The notes under the pieces are model-generated. The model worked only from the letters and a program-made list of their open reading frames with translations, was not told where the DNA came from and ran no database searches. From the NCBI GenBank assembly GCA_018873245.2, contig JAEMBT020000007.1, positions 4,213,129 to 4,277,128 on the forward strand: a stretch of DNA of 64,000 nt, read 5' to 3'. The number at the start of each line of letters is the position of its first letter. The first letter of the stretch is position 1. Below are positions 49,843-61,076 of this stretch, one piece after another. Source of the DNA: Archegozetes longisetosus. Taxonomy: Eukaryota; Arthropoda; Arachnida; Sarcoptiformes; Trhypochthoniidae. The position numbers and the translations under genes are program-made.

Positions 49843-51659
49843 TAATGGATCCAATTCACTTTTCTGAACTAATTATGAACTTGGCCATCGAGCCGAAAAT
49901 CAATGATACTGTTATATCTCAGTATGCATTGAATTTTTAGCCCTGGCATGTGATCATCGTCATACTACATTCTGCAATTGCATCTATATCTTTTGTCTTC
50001 AATTTAATTACAATATTAGTTTTGCCAGTAAAAAACAGCAGCATTTCATCTGAGTTATGGCAATTTCTCGTTAACTTATCGTTGTCTAGTACAGTGATGT
50101 CCACATCTTCAATACCAATCACATAAATTGAACTTATGCTAGACCATTGAATTTTTGTGTTTCTATTGTGTTCTATTACTAATTTTGTTGATGCATGCTC
50201 ATTGTTTGTTAGTATTTGGACACTAACCTTTACAGGAATAGACAGATACTCTGCAATCATTCAGCCTAACTATTATTCAATAGATATAGTCAATTGGCTT
50301 CGCCCTCATAAACTTTTTCCCATATCAATAATATGGCTGTTTGGTACAGCTTTTGGAAGTGTTCGACTATCGAAGACAAGCACTAGAGTTCTATTACTCT
50401 GGGAATACTTATTATACTTGTGAAAAATTTTGGAAGGGTCATTCGAGTGTTAAGGCTTATGAAACAGTGATACTGGCTGTTTCATATGGTGCACCTGTTA
50501 CTATACTTGCATACTCATACACCACAATAGCCTAACATATATTTGGTCAGAGTATTCTAAGTGATCTAGACTCCATCGAAGATGAGGATCACGCTCGTAA
50601 AAAGGCATGTTGATCATGTTCACGACATTTTGAACTCAGGAAAGCAGTAATCGAATAAGTTCAGATTTTACTCGATAAATATTTTCCAAATTTTAATTAG
50701 ATCTTAAAATCTAATATAGTTACAATCTCTGATAAGCGACCACTCCTGGGGCCAAATTTTTAATTGTTCAAGACTGTTCAAGATTGGTCGCTTTACAAAA
50801 TTAGATGCTAAACCTAAATTTTAAAACATAGAAATTATTTGATTAAAACAAGATATGAGTTATATATAGAATGTGTGTTAGTTTCGACTAAATACATCAG
50901 TTCCTACGAATTTCACCTTATTCTCAAATTAAATTAAGTTTAAATTCAGTGAAAGGTGACCTTAAATACAAAGAAAGAACTTTTGTTTGAGCTTATTAAT
51001 CAATTTATTAGCTATAAATTTTCAGAAATAGATTTAGAAAAAAAAAATACAAATAAAGTAATTGCCACATAAAGATTCCCTGGATTCTATGAAAAGTAGT
51101 ATTCACGATTTCATGACTCAGATGCTTATGCATTCAAAATGATAGTGTCCGTCTTAAATGTGACCGTTCAACGACTGGTCGCTTACATAGCTTTTACTAT
51201 ATAAAAAAAATAATGTATAGTTGAGTCTATTCACTAGTTATAAATCAATCTGCTTTTCATTCTATGAGCTTCCATAAAGAAAATGTCCGATGATAAGAAT
51301 ATCTGTTATTCAAAGGATTTTGTTTTCAAATAAGACTTTTTTATTGAAAATAATGCTTATCTCAGAATGCAATGAAATTTGTTTCTATTCTAATGTTACT
51401 TTTCTTGGATTGCCATATAACCAAAATCTTAACGATAGTCACTGGTTTATTTGCTATTCTTTGGTTTCCAATCAATGTCTTCATGCTATTGCTTAGGTTT
51501 TATCAGAATCTTCTGGGAATAAAGACTAAATTACAGTACATTTGTTTCGCCTGCCATTTCATATCTGTGGTTCGTTCAGCAGCCATCCCTATTTGCTATT
51601 GCTTTATGAGCAATAGTTTCAGATTGATTCTAAGATCAGTTTTTGATAATTTTTTCTGA
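49843..51659 (+). pseudogene. Rhodopsin-like (class A) GPCR pseudogene, neuropeptide-receptor type
   Basis: From ATG 49843 one frame gives an N-terminus, helix 1 (VIIVILHSAIASISFVFNLI), helix 2 (LWQFLVNLSLSSTVM), helix 3 with ACSLFVSIWTLTFTGIDRYS (DRY box) and helix 4 (LFPISIIWLFGTAFG), but with three in-frame stops (about 49918, 50127 and 50148). A frameshift near 50345-50360 moves extracellular loop 2 and helix 5 (AVSYGAPVTILAYSYTTIA-stop) to another frame. Helix 6 (KILTIVTGLFAILWFPINVF) and helix 7 (VVRSAAIPICYCFM) follow at about 51415-51659, after a gap that holds an inverted-repeat insertion. The NPxxY motif has lost its Asn (IPICY). Wording fits peptide-GPCRs in general; subfamily not assignable. 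Confidence 0.85.
50729..51188. mobile_element. Candidate MITE inserted in the GPCR pseudogene
   Basis: gataagcgaccactc (50731) and its inverted copy gactggtcgcttacat (51173) bound about 460 bp lying exactly between the helix-5 and helix-6 portions of the pseudogene. A third inverted copy (attggtcgctttaca, 50784) suggests a nested or tandem structure. Confidence 0.4.
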
Positions 51660-52498
51660 GATGGCAATTTAACGCTTGCAACTCTGGAGATGCAAATTTT
51701 GAACACAGAGACAACCACTGAATTGTAGAACAAATAAAGATAGAGAAATTGAAGAACAAGTTGAAACTGAAATATAATTTGATGATTTATGCAAAAATAG
51801 TACTATTAATATCCAAACCTATTAAGTTTTACAGTTTATATAAAAAAATACCAAATATAATTAGGCTGTCATAGACGACAATTTAATAGCTTTAGCACAG
51901 ACATAATTATGTAAAAGTATCAATAGAAGAGTAACTTATGAGTGTAATCACTTATTTCTTATTTAGATATTTTACTAAAATACGAATTAATCAGTTCTAA
52001 AGACTTCTTTATTTCAAAGTAAACTTTTATTCGATTAAACTAAATCTTACAAAACTAATCCTTGAAAAATGTTTATCCTGAACATTGTTAATTCTTCATA
52101 CATGGCTCTTTCTGCTTGAACATTCTTGCAAATTACCTAAAACAAGAGTTTTTCACTTCGTTTTTACAATTTTTATTCTGATAAGTTTAATCAAAAGGAT
52201 TGTTTCTTCTTTTACTAACAACATTTTTATAATACAAGAGTTACTTGTTTCAAAAAATGATTAGGTGATCAAATTTTCTTTATTTTATCATAACTTCATT
52301 TATTTCTCAATGTTCTATCGATGGGTGAAAATGTGAAAAGTTTTACTCTAAATCTATCGATGCATATAAATCACTATATTTGATCAACATTTTTGTTAAT
52401 GACGAATATTGATGATACAATATTTGCTATCCCTTGTTATTAGAGCTTCCCTCGGGATCCTGGAGTCAAAAATGAGATGGTAATTTTAACTTCTTTTA
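51660..52498. other. AT-rich intergenic sequence
   Basis: Nothing recognised. Confidence 0.45.
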
Positions 52499-52843
52499 TT
52501 AGGTTGTTCGGAAAGTCTTTGCTCCACTTTAAATTTTAATAACTTTTAAAGTATATAAGATAAAATGACTCTGTAAAAGCTTAATAATTAACAATTTTCG
52601 CTCTTGTTAATGACTTGTTGCAGACCTCTGGAAACTTGCTAACTCCATTAAAAATACCCCTTTGATTAAGCTTCAAAATTGCATTGTTAATGGTAATATT
52701 CAATTTACCGAAATACTCATATCGTTAGCTCCTAAGACGCTCTTAATGTTATATTTGATTACATTGAAATCCGCATCAAATTACAGTGAATCGTTAAAAA
52801 GTTATTGTAGTTTAAAGTGCGACAGACTTTGCAAACAACCTAA
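52499..52843. mobile_element. Mariner MITE, 345 bp
   Basis: The left end ttaggttgttcggaaagtct and, inverted, the right end ttaggttgtttgcaaagtct are flanked by TA on both sides (52497-52498 and 52844-52845). TTAGGTTG ends and a TA target are typical of mariner elements. The interior has no transposase, so this is an internally deleted, non-autonomous copy. The 70-codon frame at 52662-52874 is incidental. Confidence 0.88.
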
Positions 52844-54149
52844 TAGTATTATAAGCATTTTAAAAGTAAAATAGCGTTAGGCTTCTAATAGGAATTTTAT
52901 TAACAAATCATTAGTTTTAAATCACAGTCACTCTTTTGACTGTACTAAATGTGAAATTTAGTAGTAGTGCTTTATAAAATATTTCACGATCTAAAAGATA
53001 AATCCATTTTCGGGCACATTCGATCAATCTCAACTTTCGAACTCTAGTCAAATCTCGATAAAAAATTTCGGCCTCTAAAATCAGACAAGAGGTCAAAGCT
53101 TTCTGTTTCTCGATTCGACTATAGGATGAGAGTTGAGAATCGTCAAATGTGTCGAAAGATGCTTTTCTGCCTCCGATTCGTGAAACATCTTAGTTCTAGT
53201 ACTCATCTGAAGTCAATTTACAAAAATATTAGAATAAATCCAGCCTCCAACGAAAAATAATCGATGAAAAATTCTTTCTAGTAACCAAAAACCAGATCTC
53301 GTAGGTGGTATCTCAGTATACCTTGATCGAAAGTTCATAAGTTCAAATATCTACACGTACATTGGAAAAATTTTCGATTTTCTCTTATACTGTAAATTTT
53401 TCGATGCGATATTCCATGTAAACAATACCTTATACTAATCTTGAGTTCAAACTATGATTGTTGAAAAAATTTGAAAAATTTTTAACAGTTCCATCTCGAT
53501 AGAAGAAAAATTTTCCACAAGGTATTTTTCATTGCGTCTTATAGGGGTGACAGTTCAAGACCATAAGCAGATCACTATGTTTTTAAAAAATCATTACTAT
53601 AGTTGGCGAGAATATACCTTTCTAGTAATTTTTGTGCTTTAAGATTGCAGGAAAATAGCTTATGTTATAGTAGAACACTGGCTGCATCTCGGCAATCGTG
53701 AACGAACATGTTTCTGTTGTAGTAGCAAGACATGACATAGATCGTTGAACTTGTCTCTACTGTACGCGTCAATTATGATCACACAGAGATCATCTCAGAA
53801 AATTCCATCTTTTAAACCTACCAATGTTGAATTTCGAACTTATTTTCTTATGACCTGCATAATAGTGTGATTTGAAACTGATTTGAGCATATCATATTTT
53901 GAGTTTACCTAAAAGAGTGATTCAAGTGCCGCTCATCTTAATTTCTTGCTTTTAGATTTTTCTATCACTGCCATTAATGATATCTTTGTTATCGATTTTT
54001 AGGCTTATATTTGTTAAGGCTTTCCTTCTCAAAATTAAAGCGAGTCAATTTTGAAAATTAATTTGAAATTGGTTTCTTCATATTTCTGGAATTAGAAAAA
54101 TTGTATTCGTTATTGGATAAATTAACCTTTTTATATGTTTTAACAGAAC
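52844..54149. other. AT-rich sequence, nothing recognised
   Basis: No coding exon seen. tcga-rich short motifs around 52990-53130 may be repeat debris. Confidence 0.45.
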
Positions 54150-54860
54150 TATACCTTATTGCATAAAAATCTAGAAAAGTATTCTTGAACTTAATTAATT
54201 AATTTGAATGCGTTATCAATTGTCAAATTTCACAAACGATATACCGATTTAAAGGTCTTTAAAAGTAGTTTTAAGCGATATAAAACAAAATTTAATGCAA
54301 CCGAAACATCTTCGTGAAATTCTTAAATTCAATAGCTATAGAATTAGAACGTCGTAGACAAGTCTTTTATTTGATGAAAGATAAAAGATCCCAAAAATCA
54401 AAAGTTGACACAAATACCTCTTTCGACAGTTTATAGCATTATTGAATAGAGAAAAGGTATCAATGCAAGGCGACGTCAAAAGTTGTCAGCATCTGACAAA
54501 AAGCGAATTTCAAACTTAGCTAATTCTAATCCCAAGTTTTCATGTGCTCGAATTGCCGAAATTGCCTATTCACGAGGATCTCCTAAAGTGGACTCATCAA
54601 CAGTTTGGCGTCACTTTAAAAATGAAAAAATTAACGGCATATGGCAAGGGTTTGGACCTGATTACTTGGCTTAGTTTCTTGATAGTATGAAAATGCGTCT
54701 TCAAAAGTGCATATCTTCAGAAGGGCGTACAATTAAATTATAAAAGTTTCATTCAACCAAATTATAGCATTTAATAAACGCTTAGATAAAAAATTTTCAT
54801 TATAAGTTCTAAAATAAAAACTTTATGGTCAAATACTAGGTTTTTATGCAATAAGGTATA
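54150..54860 (+). mobile_element. Internally deleted Tc1-like element
   Basis: Terminal inverted repeats of about 25 bp (tataccttattgcataaaaa at 54150 and its complement ending at 54860, with cctag/tctag inside), at TA sites. The 711-bp element keeps the two ends of a Tc1-type transposase but lacks its catalytic middle. Confidence 0.85.
54395..54743 (+). pseudogene. Tc1-like transposase remnant (DNA-binding domain plus C-terminal end)
   Basis: 54483-54674 encodes the second helix-turn-helix of a Tc1-type transposase: LSASDKKRISNLANSNPKFS, ARIAEIA, SSTVWRHFKNEKIN. A preceding piece (PLSTVYSIIE-stop, near 54415) is the first helix-turn-helix with a stop. After DYLA-stop, a short stretch at about 54678-54743 reads LDSMKMRLQKCISSEGRTIK and resembles the extreme C-terminus of Tc1 transposases. 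The whole DDE catalytic core is missing. Confidence 0.8.
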
Positions 54861-55009
54861 TAAACTCAATTTCGACATATTAGATCATACTTCCAAGATA
54901 ACTATGGATAACTTCAATCGACCTGTATGGTTGAGATAATTCAAAGGTAAATTATTTTTCTACAACCTAGAGAACATACTCGTTCACGTTTGATTAAGTT
55001 CATCCAAAA

Positions 55010-56050
55010 ACTGTTAACGCAAGAGAAAAGCTCAAAGTTTCTTTGCATGCATAAAATTAAAGAGTTTTAAAAATAATTGATTTTTGAATAGGAAACAACG
55101 TGTGAGGAAATGGTAAATGATCTGAAATTTCCATTCGCGTGTCAAAGTAAATCAAGGCCTGGTAGAAAAGCAGATGATTCTCAACATGTCAACAGTAGAC
55201 CTTACAATTGGTTATCTCAGCCACAAATCATAACATCACAAAATTTTAATAAATTTAATTATTGATCAAAATCTCATTATTATTCAGCATTTGATACTGT
55301 AATATACTATTCATGTAAATAATTTCAGTAAAAATATTTGATTTCAAAAACAAATTACTAATTATATAGTATGTAAATTAAAAACGTGCACAAACTATAA
55401 AAAAGCAAATAAATATTAAGATTTTAATTAAGTTAAATCTCTCAAAATCTCATATTTTTATGGGATGTGATCTGAAAATTCGAAGTAATAAATAATGAAA
55501 GAATAAACTGTTTTGAAACGACTTTTTATGTTCTTATAAATGTTGATAGAAACCCTATTTTTATAACATTATAAAAACTTGAATTTATTAACTGGAAATT
55601 TTTCATATACAGTAATGATCTTTCATTTTACAAAAATCAAATTCTTTAGAAAGTACAGTTAAAACTTTCAACGACTCCAACAATAGCTCTAAAATCTTAA
55701 GAATGATACAAATTTTTCTATTGATACTAATGATCCTTAAGTTTTATCTTTTCCTATACTTACTTGATTGATATACCGAATGTGTTCAATATCTAGAGCT
55801 TTAACTTTATTATTGCACTTTGAGATTCAATCTTCTCGCCGAACGTAAACGCACACAATAAACCATTAATCTTTACAAATGACTACAAATTGCTTTGAAG
55901 CTTTATGACAAAAAATTCACAAAAGACTTAAAAGATTTAGATCTCGTTCAAGCTTTATATTTAATTTACTCAAAACATTCAATTTCGTTTAAATATTTGA
56001 CTTTTATTCAACTCAAAACGAACATTAAGAGCAGTATAATAATAGTTTTA
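55010..56050 (+). repeat. Segmental duplication, copy 2
   Basis: Direct-orientation copy of 25680-26720, including the end of the last receptor intron, the tail exon and about 780 bp of 3' flank. It is followed by unrelated sequence. Base differences and small indels are scattered evenly, more in the flank than in the exon. Confidence 0.9.
55092..55265 (+). CDS. Second copy of the glutamate receptor tail exon
   Basis: Acceptor ttttgaatag, 57 codons and TGA, all intact and the same length as exon L. It begins ETTCEEMVNDLKFPFACQSK. By eye it differs from exon L at 13 bases: 8 change an amino acid and 5 are silent, and 12 of the 13 are transitions. No M4 exon or other receptor exon was found nearby. 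It could be an alternative last exon spliced from the donor at 25269 (the phase fits), the end of a second receptor copy, or a young pseudo-exon; the high share of replacement changes favours relaxed selection. Confidence 0.5.
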   Translation, partial: ETTCEEMVNDLKFPFACQSKSRPGRKADDSQHVNSRPYNWLSQPQIITSQNFNKFNY

Positions 56051-58232
56051 TTTGTGTTGTGTATTCATAGCATTCAATACACACTATAAATTGAATACCG
56101 ATCTTAAAGTAAAATAAATTGTAAGATTCAAATAAACAATCAGTACAACTGATAATGTATTACTTTTGCGATGGTTTTCAGCAAGTAATCAATAAAATGA
56201 AAGATAATAAATAAATGTCTAACTGAAAACAGTTCCGGAGTGCAATTCTGCTAATAGAATAGTAATTCATTGAGGTTTAAGTTGTTTATGAGAGTTGCGA
56301 AATAACTCATTTACTAAAGTACTTATTGATAATTTTCTCCAATCATTTGAAGATTGATTCATTGTTAAGTAACAAATTCTAGAAATTATTTGTTCCAAAC
56401 TAACCACTTCTTCTGATTAAAGCTTACAAATAATAACTACCTATAAAAATGAAGGGATAATTATTGTTGTCAAGAGGATTACTAAAAGTTGGATTAATTT
56501 TCCAATTAATTAAGTGAAACTTTGAGACTTGAAAATCACTAATGCTTAACGAACAGAATTTCTCTACTGATAGACTAATAGATTTAACGACTAAAATCCT
56601 AAATAGCTGTTTTATCTTTAGAAAATTGATTTTTACGTACCTTAAATGCCTGCAAAGAACACGTCCTAACAATAGATCGACTTACTTAAATGACTGGTGA
56701 TGAGCGCAAAGTCAATTTATTGTGAGGTTTTGTTGATATACTTAAATCCATCCCTATTAAATGCCTTTAATCCTATCGTTAGGACTTTCAATTACTGTTT
56801 TCTTCCATTCTGTTTCAAATTTATGGTTCATTGCCGTCTATTTTCATTTAATTAATCTCTCGCAGAGCCTTCAAACAATCAAACTTAATTTTTTCGCTCA
56901 CTTTCAATGCTTCTATTTTAGTTCAAATACTTTTTTCCTATACAAATACTTCTAAACAATTGAAGATCTATTGATCCAAAAATATGTTTATACGGTTTTG
57001 AAGTTTTAGATCTAATGGTCTTCAAGTGAATAAACCTCAATCATCCGTACTTTACTGATCATAAAAATAAGCCACAAATATTTAAAACAATTTCTGAAAT
57101 AACAAGCCGTCACTCAATATGATCTTAAAAGTTGATTCAACATTAAAATAAAAGGTCCATATTTTTGTAGTAAAATAAACCTATTGTTTATTTTAATCAG
57201 ATTTTGTTTGTTGTTCTTGAACCCCTTTTATCACAGTAAAGAGTTTAAGTTATAAATATTTTAAAAAGCATTGTATCTCACTCGTCACTATTTGAGAGAT
57301 TATTTTATTTTATGCTAAACGCTGCCGTGCCTTCTATTGCCTCAACCCTTTCAGCAAAAGACACTTTGGTTAGAATCCGAGTCATACATAGTTCTTCACT
57401 TCAATCAATTATTAAATTATGACTACATTTCGCACTTTTGCTCCAAACACTCTTTGGGGTAATTGCATTTTGAAAGCTTGACCTTTCAAATATTTCTTAG
57501 GATTGAATCGTGTACTAACTCGCAAATTACATCTCACAACTGAGCTTTCACTTGAATTTATATCCAAACATGTATTTCATTCAATATACGTTTCTTCAAC
57601 ATATCTCATGTTTTTGTTTAGCAAACTCATCAAAATAAATATTCAGCAAACGTTAGAAATTAACTTGATCTCAGCATCAGATTCTTAACAATTTTGATGC
57701 ATAGAAAGTATTGCAGAAGTGCTATCCCTAGCGATCAATTTTGAAACCACTCAATAGCATAAACTCAAGAATATACTCGAGAGTATACTCACAGAATTAG
57801 GATTCTTACTTAAAATTTGACACCAATGAACATAAAATATTAAGTTAAATGTTTATATTTTAATTTATGTTCTGCTTAAGAGTTTGTAAGATTTTAATGA
57901 TGATGAAAATTACAAAAAGTAGGACCAAGTTTTACATAAAGTCATTTTGAATTCCCATTAGTATATATTCTTGAAAAATGCACCAAATCATAATTAAGAA
58001 CTTAATGCAAAACTGAACATTAACTACTTTTAGACATTAAGCTGTATGAAAATAACTTAAGATTGACTTTTGATGTTAAGAACTCTTCAAAATAATTAGA
58101 AAATTGGAACTAAATAATCTACTCTGATAATATATATAATTATAGCGTTTGTGACCCTTAATCAAAGTCAACTTCTGAGCAATTCGAATAACTTTCTTGA
58201 CTATATCTACTCATTAGATAAATATAAAAATA
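56051..58232. other. Gene-free AT-rich stretch
   Basis: No recognisable exon or repeat. The open frames of 60-80 codons are AT-driven. The 3' untranslated region of the downstream minus-strand gene lies at its right edge, without an obvious AATAAA. Confidence 0.45.
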
Positions 58233-60471
58233 TTACTTTTTGTACAATTGAGAGCAAAATACAAATTCTTGATTTTTAAACCTATTTTCTTGTACTAATG
58301 ATTGATCACTTGCTGATTCTATATCAAAGTTAATAGAATTCTGCAAATCATTAGATGTCTGAAGAGATCTTAATTTAGAGAATGCCATGCATTCATTCGA
58401 ATCACTAGAACTAATCACCAGTTGGTTCTCGACATACGTTTGCTTCAGTTTCAAAACATTACTATTTGGTCGAATCACTTCTTCAATGATGATCACGTCG
58501 TCGTCTTCTCCAGAGCTTTCACCACAATCTTGACTTCTGAGCTCATAATTGCTAAAATCATTTTCAATAATAACGATTTCATCGTTTGTATCATTTTGAA
58601 GACAATTAGATAGAGGACTATAGCTGTAATTATGGTTGAAATCTGAATCATAGTAACAGCACTGGTGCAAAGAATCAATAGCCTTTGTGCAAAACGGACA
58701 TTTAATGATTTTCTTCATTTTAATATACAATCGCTTGCAGTGAGATTTGAGAAGTCGAGCCCTCCAGTCGAGCCCAGTTTCCATTCTTTTCCACTTCTCT
58801 AACCTTTGCATTCTGTTGAAGCAATACTTGTGCTGATAATGACGTGGATTCCAATCGAAACCATTACTCGATCTCGTAATACGTGATATACTACTGTTCG
58901 AATTTTTATTACTATTATTAATACAAGAATCTATCAAATACTTGACCGATTCAGTCAAACAGTGATCTTCAATTTTCATAGTCAATAAATACTTGTCTAA
59001 GTCAGTGATTGCCTCAAATAGCGATCGAAACAGTCTTTTTCCCATAAAAGACGAAATATCAAAACTCGCGACCAGATTCAAAGCCTCTTTCTTTGATTCC
59101 CTCAATTCTTTCTCTCTTCTTCTGCAATTATCATCTTTAAATTTTTCGATTTGCTTTTGTTGTACCAATCGTTGAGTGTTATCTCTAACCTCATCCAACC
59201 ATTTCTGTTTCGCTAACTTTTTTCGACTCACTCCAAAATTAGTCTCATTTAGAGTTGAAGAGCCATTAGTTTCAGTCGATGGCTGATTAAAACACTATAG
59301 AAAAAGCATTAACTCGTATCAGGCCTAATGAATACTACTAAAAATAGATTAAATTCAATTAATACCATTGGTTTTTGACAGATATCACTCAAAATAATAT
59401 CTCCGTTACTGTCCCTCTTGAGCGAAGTCTCCACTTTTGCAATTGTTCTTAAGGGCCATCTATTTAAAGAATCATTTTGCTCTGAGCACAACTTTTTAGA
59501 ACTAATAAAACCTAAATATCTGAAGTATTCATCATCACTAATGAGATCAGATTCTGGTTCATCATTCTCCAGTTTAATTGCCAATGGATTTGGATTATTC
59601 ACTTGAACCAATTTACAAATAGGACTGAGAGAAGACTTAGGTATCCATAGGCGCATTTTCTGTGGCGTTGTCTGAGTTTGAGATCGAATCGAGGAATTGC
59701 TATCTTTCACACGTTTAACTAACTCTCTTTTTTTATCGGAAGATAATCGATATACAGGTACTAATAAGTTATCACTACTTTTTAAGCTATTATTTACTAA
59801 TTTATTGTCTAAATTTAATGGTTTTATAATACAATTAGTTTTGGTCATTATAAAAATTGGCTTTTTATCAGTTATTTCATTTTTTTTGTTGACCTCTCGA
59901 GTGTTTATTTGGCAAATTATTGGTTTACTTGATCTTAAAGTTTGCAAGTATGATAGAATGCCATGTTTCTTTGGTTTTTCAGTGTTTGAATCATTATTTG
60001 ATTCCTGTAATCAAAATAAACAAAGTTTGAAAACCTATCTGGTTATTACTAATAATAGCTAATTAAATCATTTCTCAATCGAGTTAATAGCTTGAAAACA
60101 TTTCAAAGCTTGAAAAGGCTATAAGTTTTAGCAAAAGTTTGAGGTCTAATAATAAACAAGTGTTTATATTTTGCAATAAATGAAAGAAATGTTATGTTTA
60201 ACATTTATCACAAGTTTATAAAATAATATAAAAATTAGAAACTTTGAGCTGAAGTTATCAATTTTTTTAGTAAATATTCGTCAATAGTATTATTATCAAA
60301 ACTAGTACAAGTATTAAATTGCGATTAGTCAGTAGAAATATACGTTTTAATGCTTACATCAAGTGATTTATTTGTTTGATTTGACATCTTATTGATTGAA
60401 TTGATTTGACGATCATTTAAACCAATAGTTTCGGTTTGGAAACCAATTTTACTTTCATTATTACGAAACAT
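58233..60471 (-). CDS. Unrecognised probably nuclear protein, 604 aa, with SUMO-interacting-like motifs
   Basis: Three exons on the minus strand: 60471-60358 (start MFRNNESKIG, donor GAT|GTAAGC), 60004-59366 (acceptor gattacag, donor ATG|GTATTA) and 59294-58233 (acceptor ctatag, after a 71-bp intron). All junctions are phase 0, giving 604 residues. The protein is hydrophilic and Ser/Asn/Lys-rich, with an acidic patch (ENDEPESDLISDDEYFRYLG, residues about 180-200), a Lys/Glu-rich probable coiled coil (about 275-325), a CPFC motif (450-453) and two hydrophobic-acidic strings, EIVIIEND (491-494) and DDVIIIEEV (518-521), typical of SUMO-interacting motifs. No catalytic domain is visible. A nuclear role is inferred from composition only. 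The splice model is well supported because all three frames join cleanly. Confidence 0.8.
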
Positions 60472-60480
60472 AGCGAATAT

Positions 60481-60794
60481 CTAAAAATAAAGATTTTTAC
60501 CATCAATTAATTGAAACATAAAAATATAATATAAACAACTCTGAGAAAATAGATTAATAACTATAAGATATTAAACAGAAATGTAGAAATGAAACTGCAA
60601 TTAAAGTAAAATCAAATCAATATAAATCCATTAATAGAAAACTTTACGAACACATCGCTTCAAACTTATCACAACTTTGTTATTTTTCACGAGATGTATA
60701 AACAATTGATTGATTTCTGAATGAGAGAAATATGATAACTACTTAATAGTTAATAATTTATTAATTTAAAAATCATTTTATACTGGACTTACAT
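60481..60794 (-). other. Probable 5' UTR intron of the nuclear-protein gene
   Basis: On the minus strand a consensus donor (TTTAT|GTAAGT, 60794) and an acceptor (tatttttag, just above 60480) bracket 314 bp ahead of the start codon. This suggests a non-coding first exon above 60794. Confidence 0.4.
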
Positions 60795-60841
60795 AAATGT
60801 TTACATAACAGCCATTCGTTTGCATAACAACAGCCTTTACT

Positions 60842-60851
60842 ACGCATGCGC
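60842..60851 (-). promoter_or_regulatory. NRF1-like motif at the presumed promoter
   Basis: GCGCATGCGT on the minus strand is nearly the palindromic NRF1 site and stands out in AT-rich DNA. It lies about 50 bp above the presumed non-coding first exon's donor. NRF1-type sites are typical of TATA-less housekeeping promoters. Inference only. Confidence 0.4.
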
Positions 60852-61023
60852 TCTACTTTTGAACTTTTGCCAAAACTTTTTAATTATTAAAATTTAATTT
60901 TTAATTTTGTATAAATCAGGCAAACAAGATTTAAAATCAGTATAAATTTTATTGAATTTGAGTCAAATAATCAGTTGAATACTTATCAAAGCTCAAAAAT
61001 TTCACCAGAAAGTTTAGCTAAAG

Positions 61024-61029
61024 TTTATT
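61024..61029 (-). terminator. Polyadenylation signal of the UGT gene
   Basis: AATAAA on the minus strand, 48 bp past the stop codon of the glycosyltransferase. Confidence 0.5.
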
Positions 61030-61076
61030 TAAAACTTCAGCTTGAAGGTTTAATGTTTTTATCGAAAAATTGACAA

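Noticed and set aside
50727-51190. The gap between helices 5 and 6 of the GPCR pseudogene as an ordinary intron
   Set aside because: No convincing donor after helix 5; paired inverted repeats explain the gap better.
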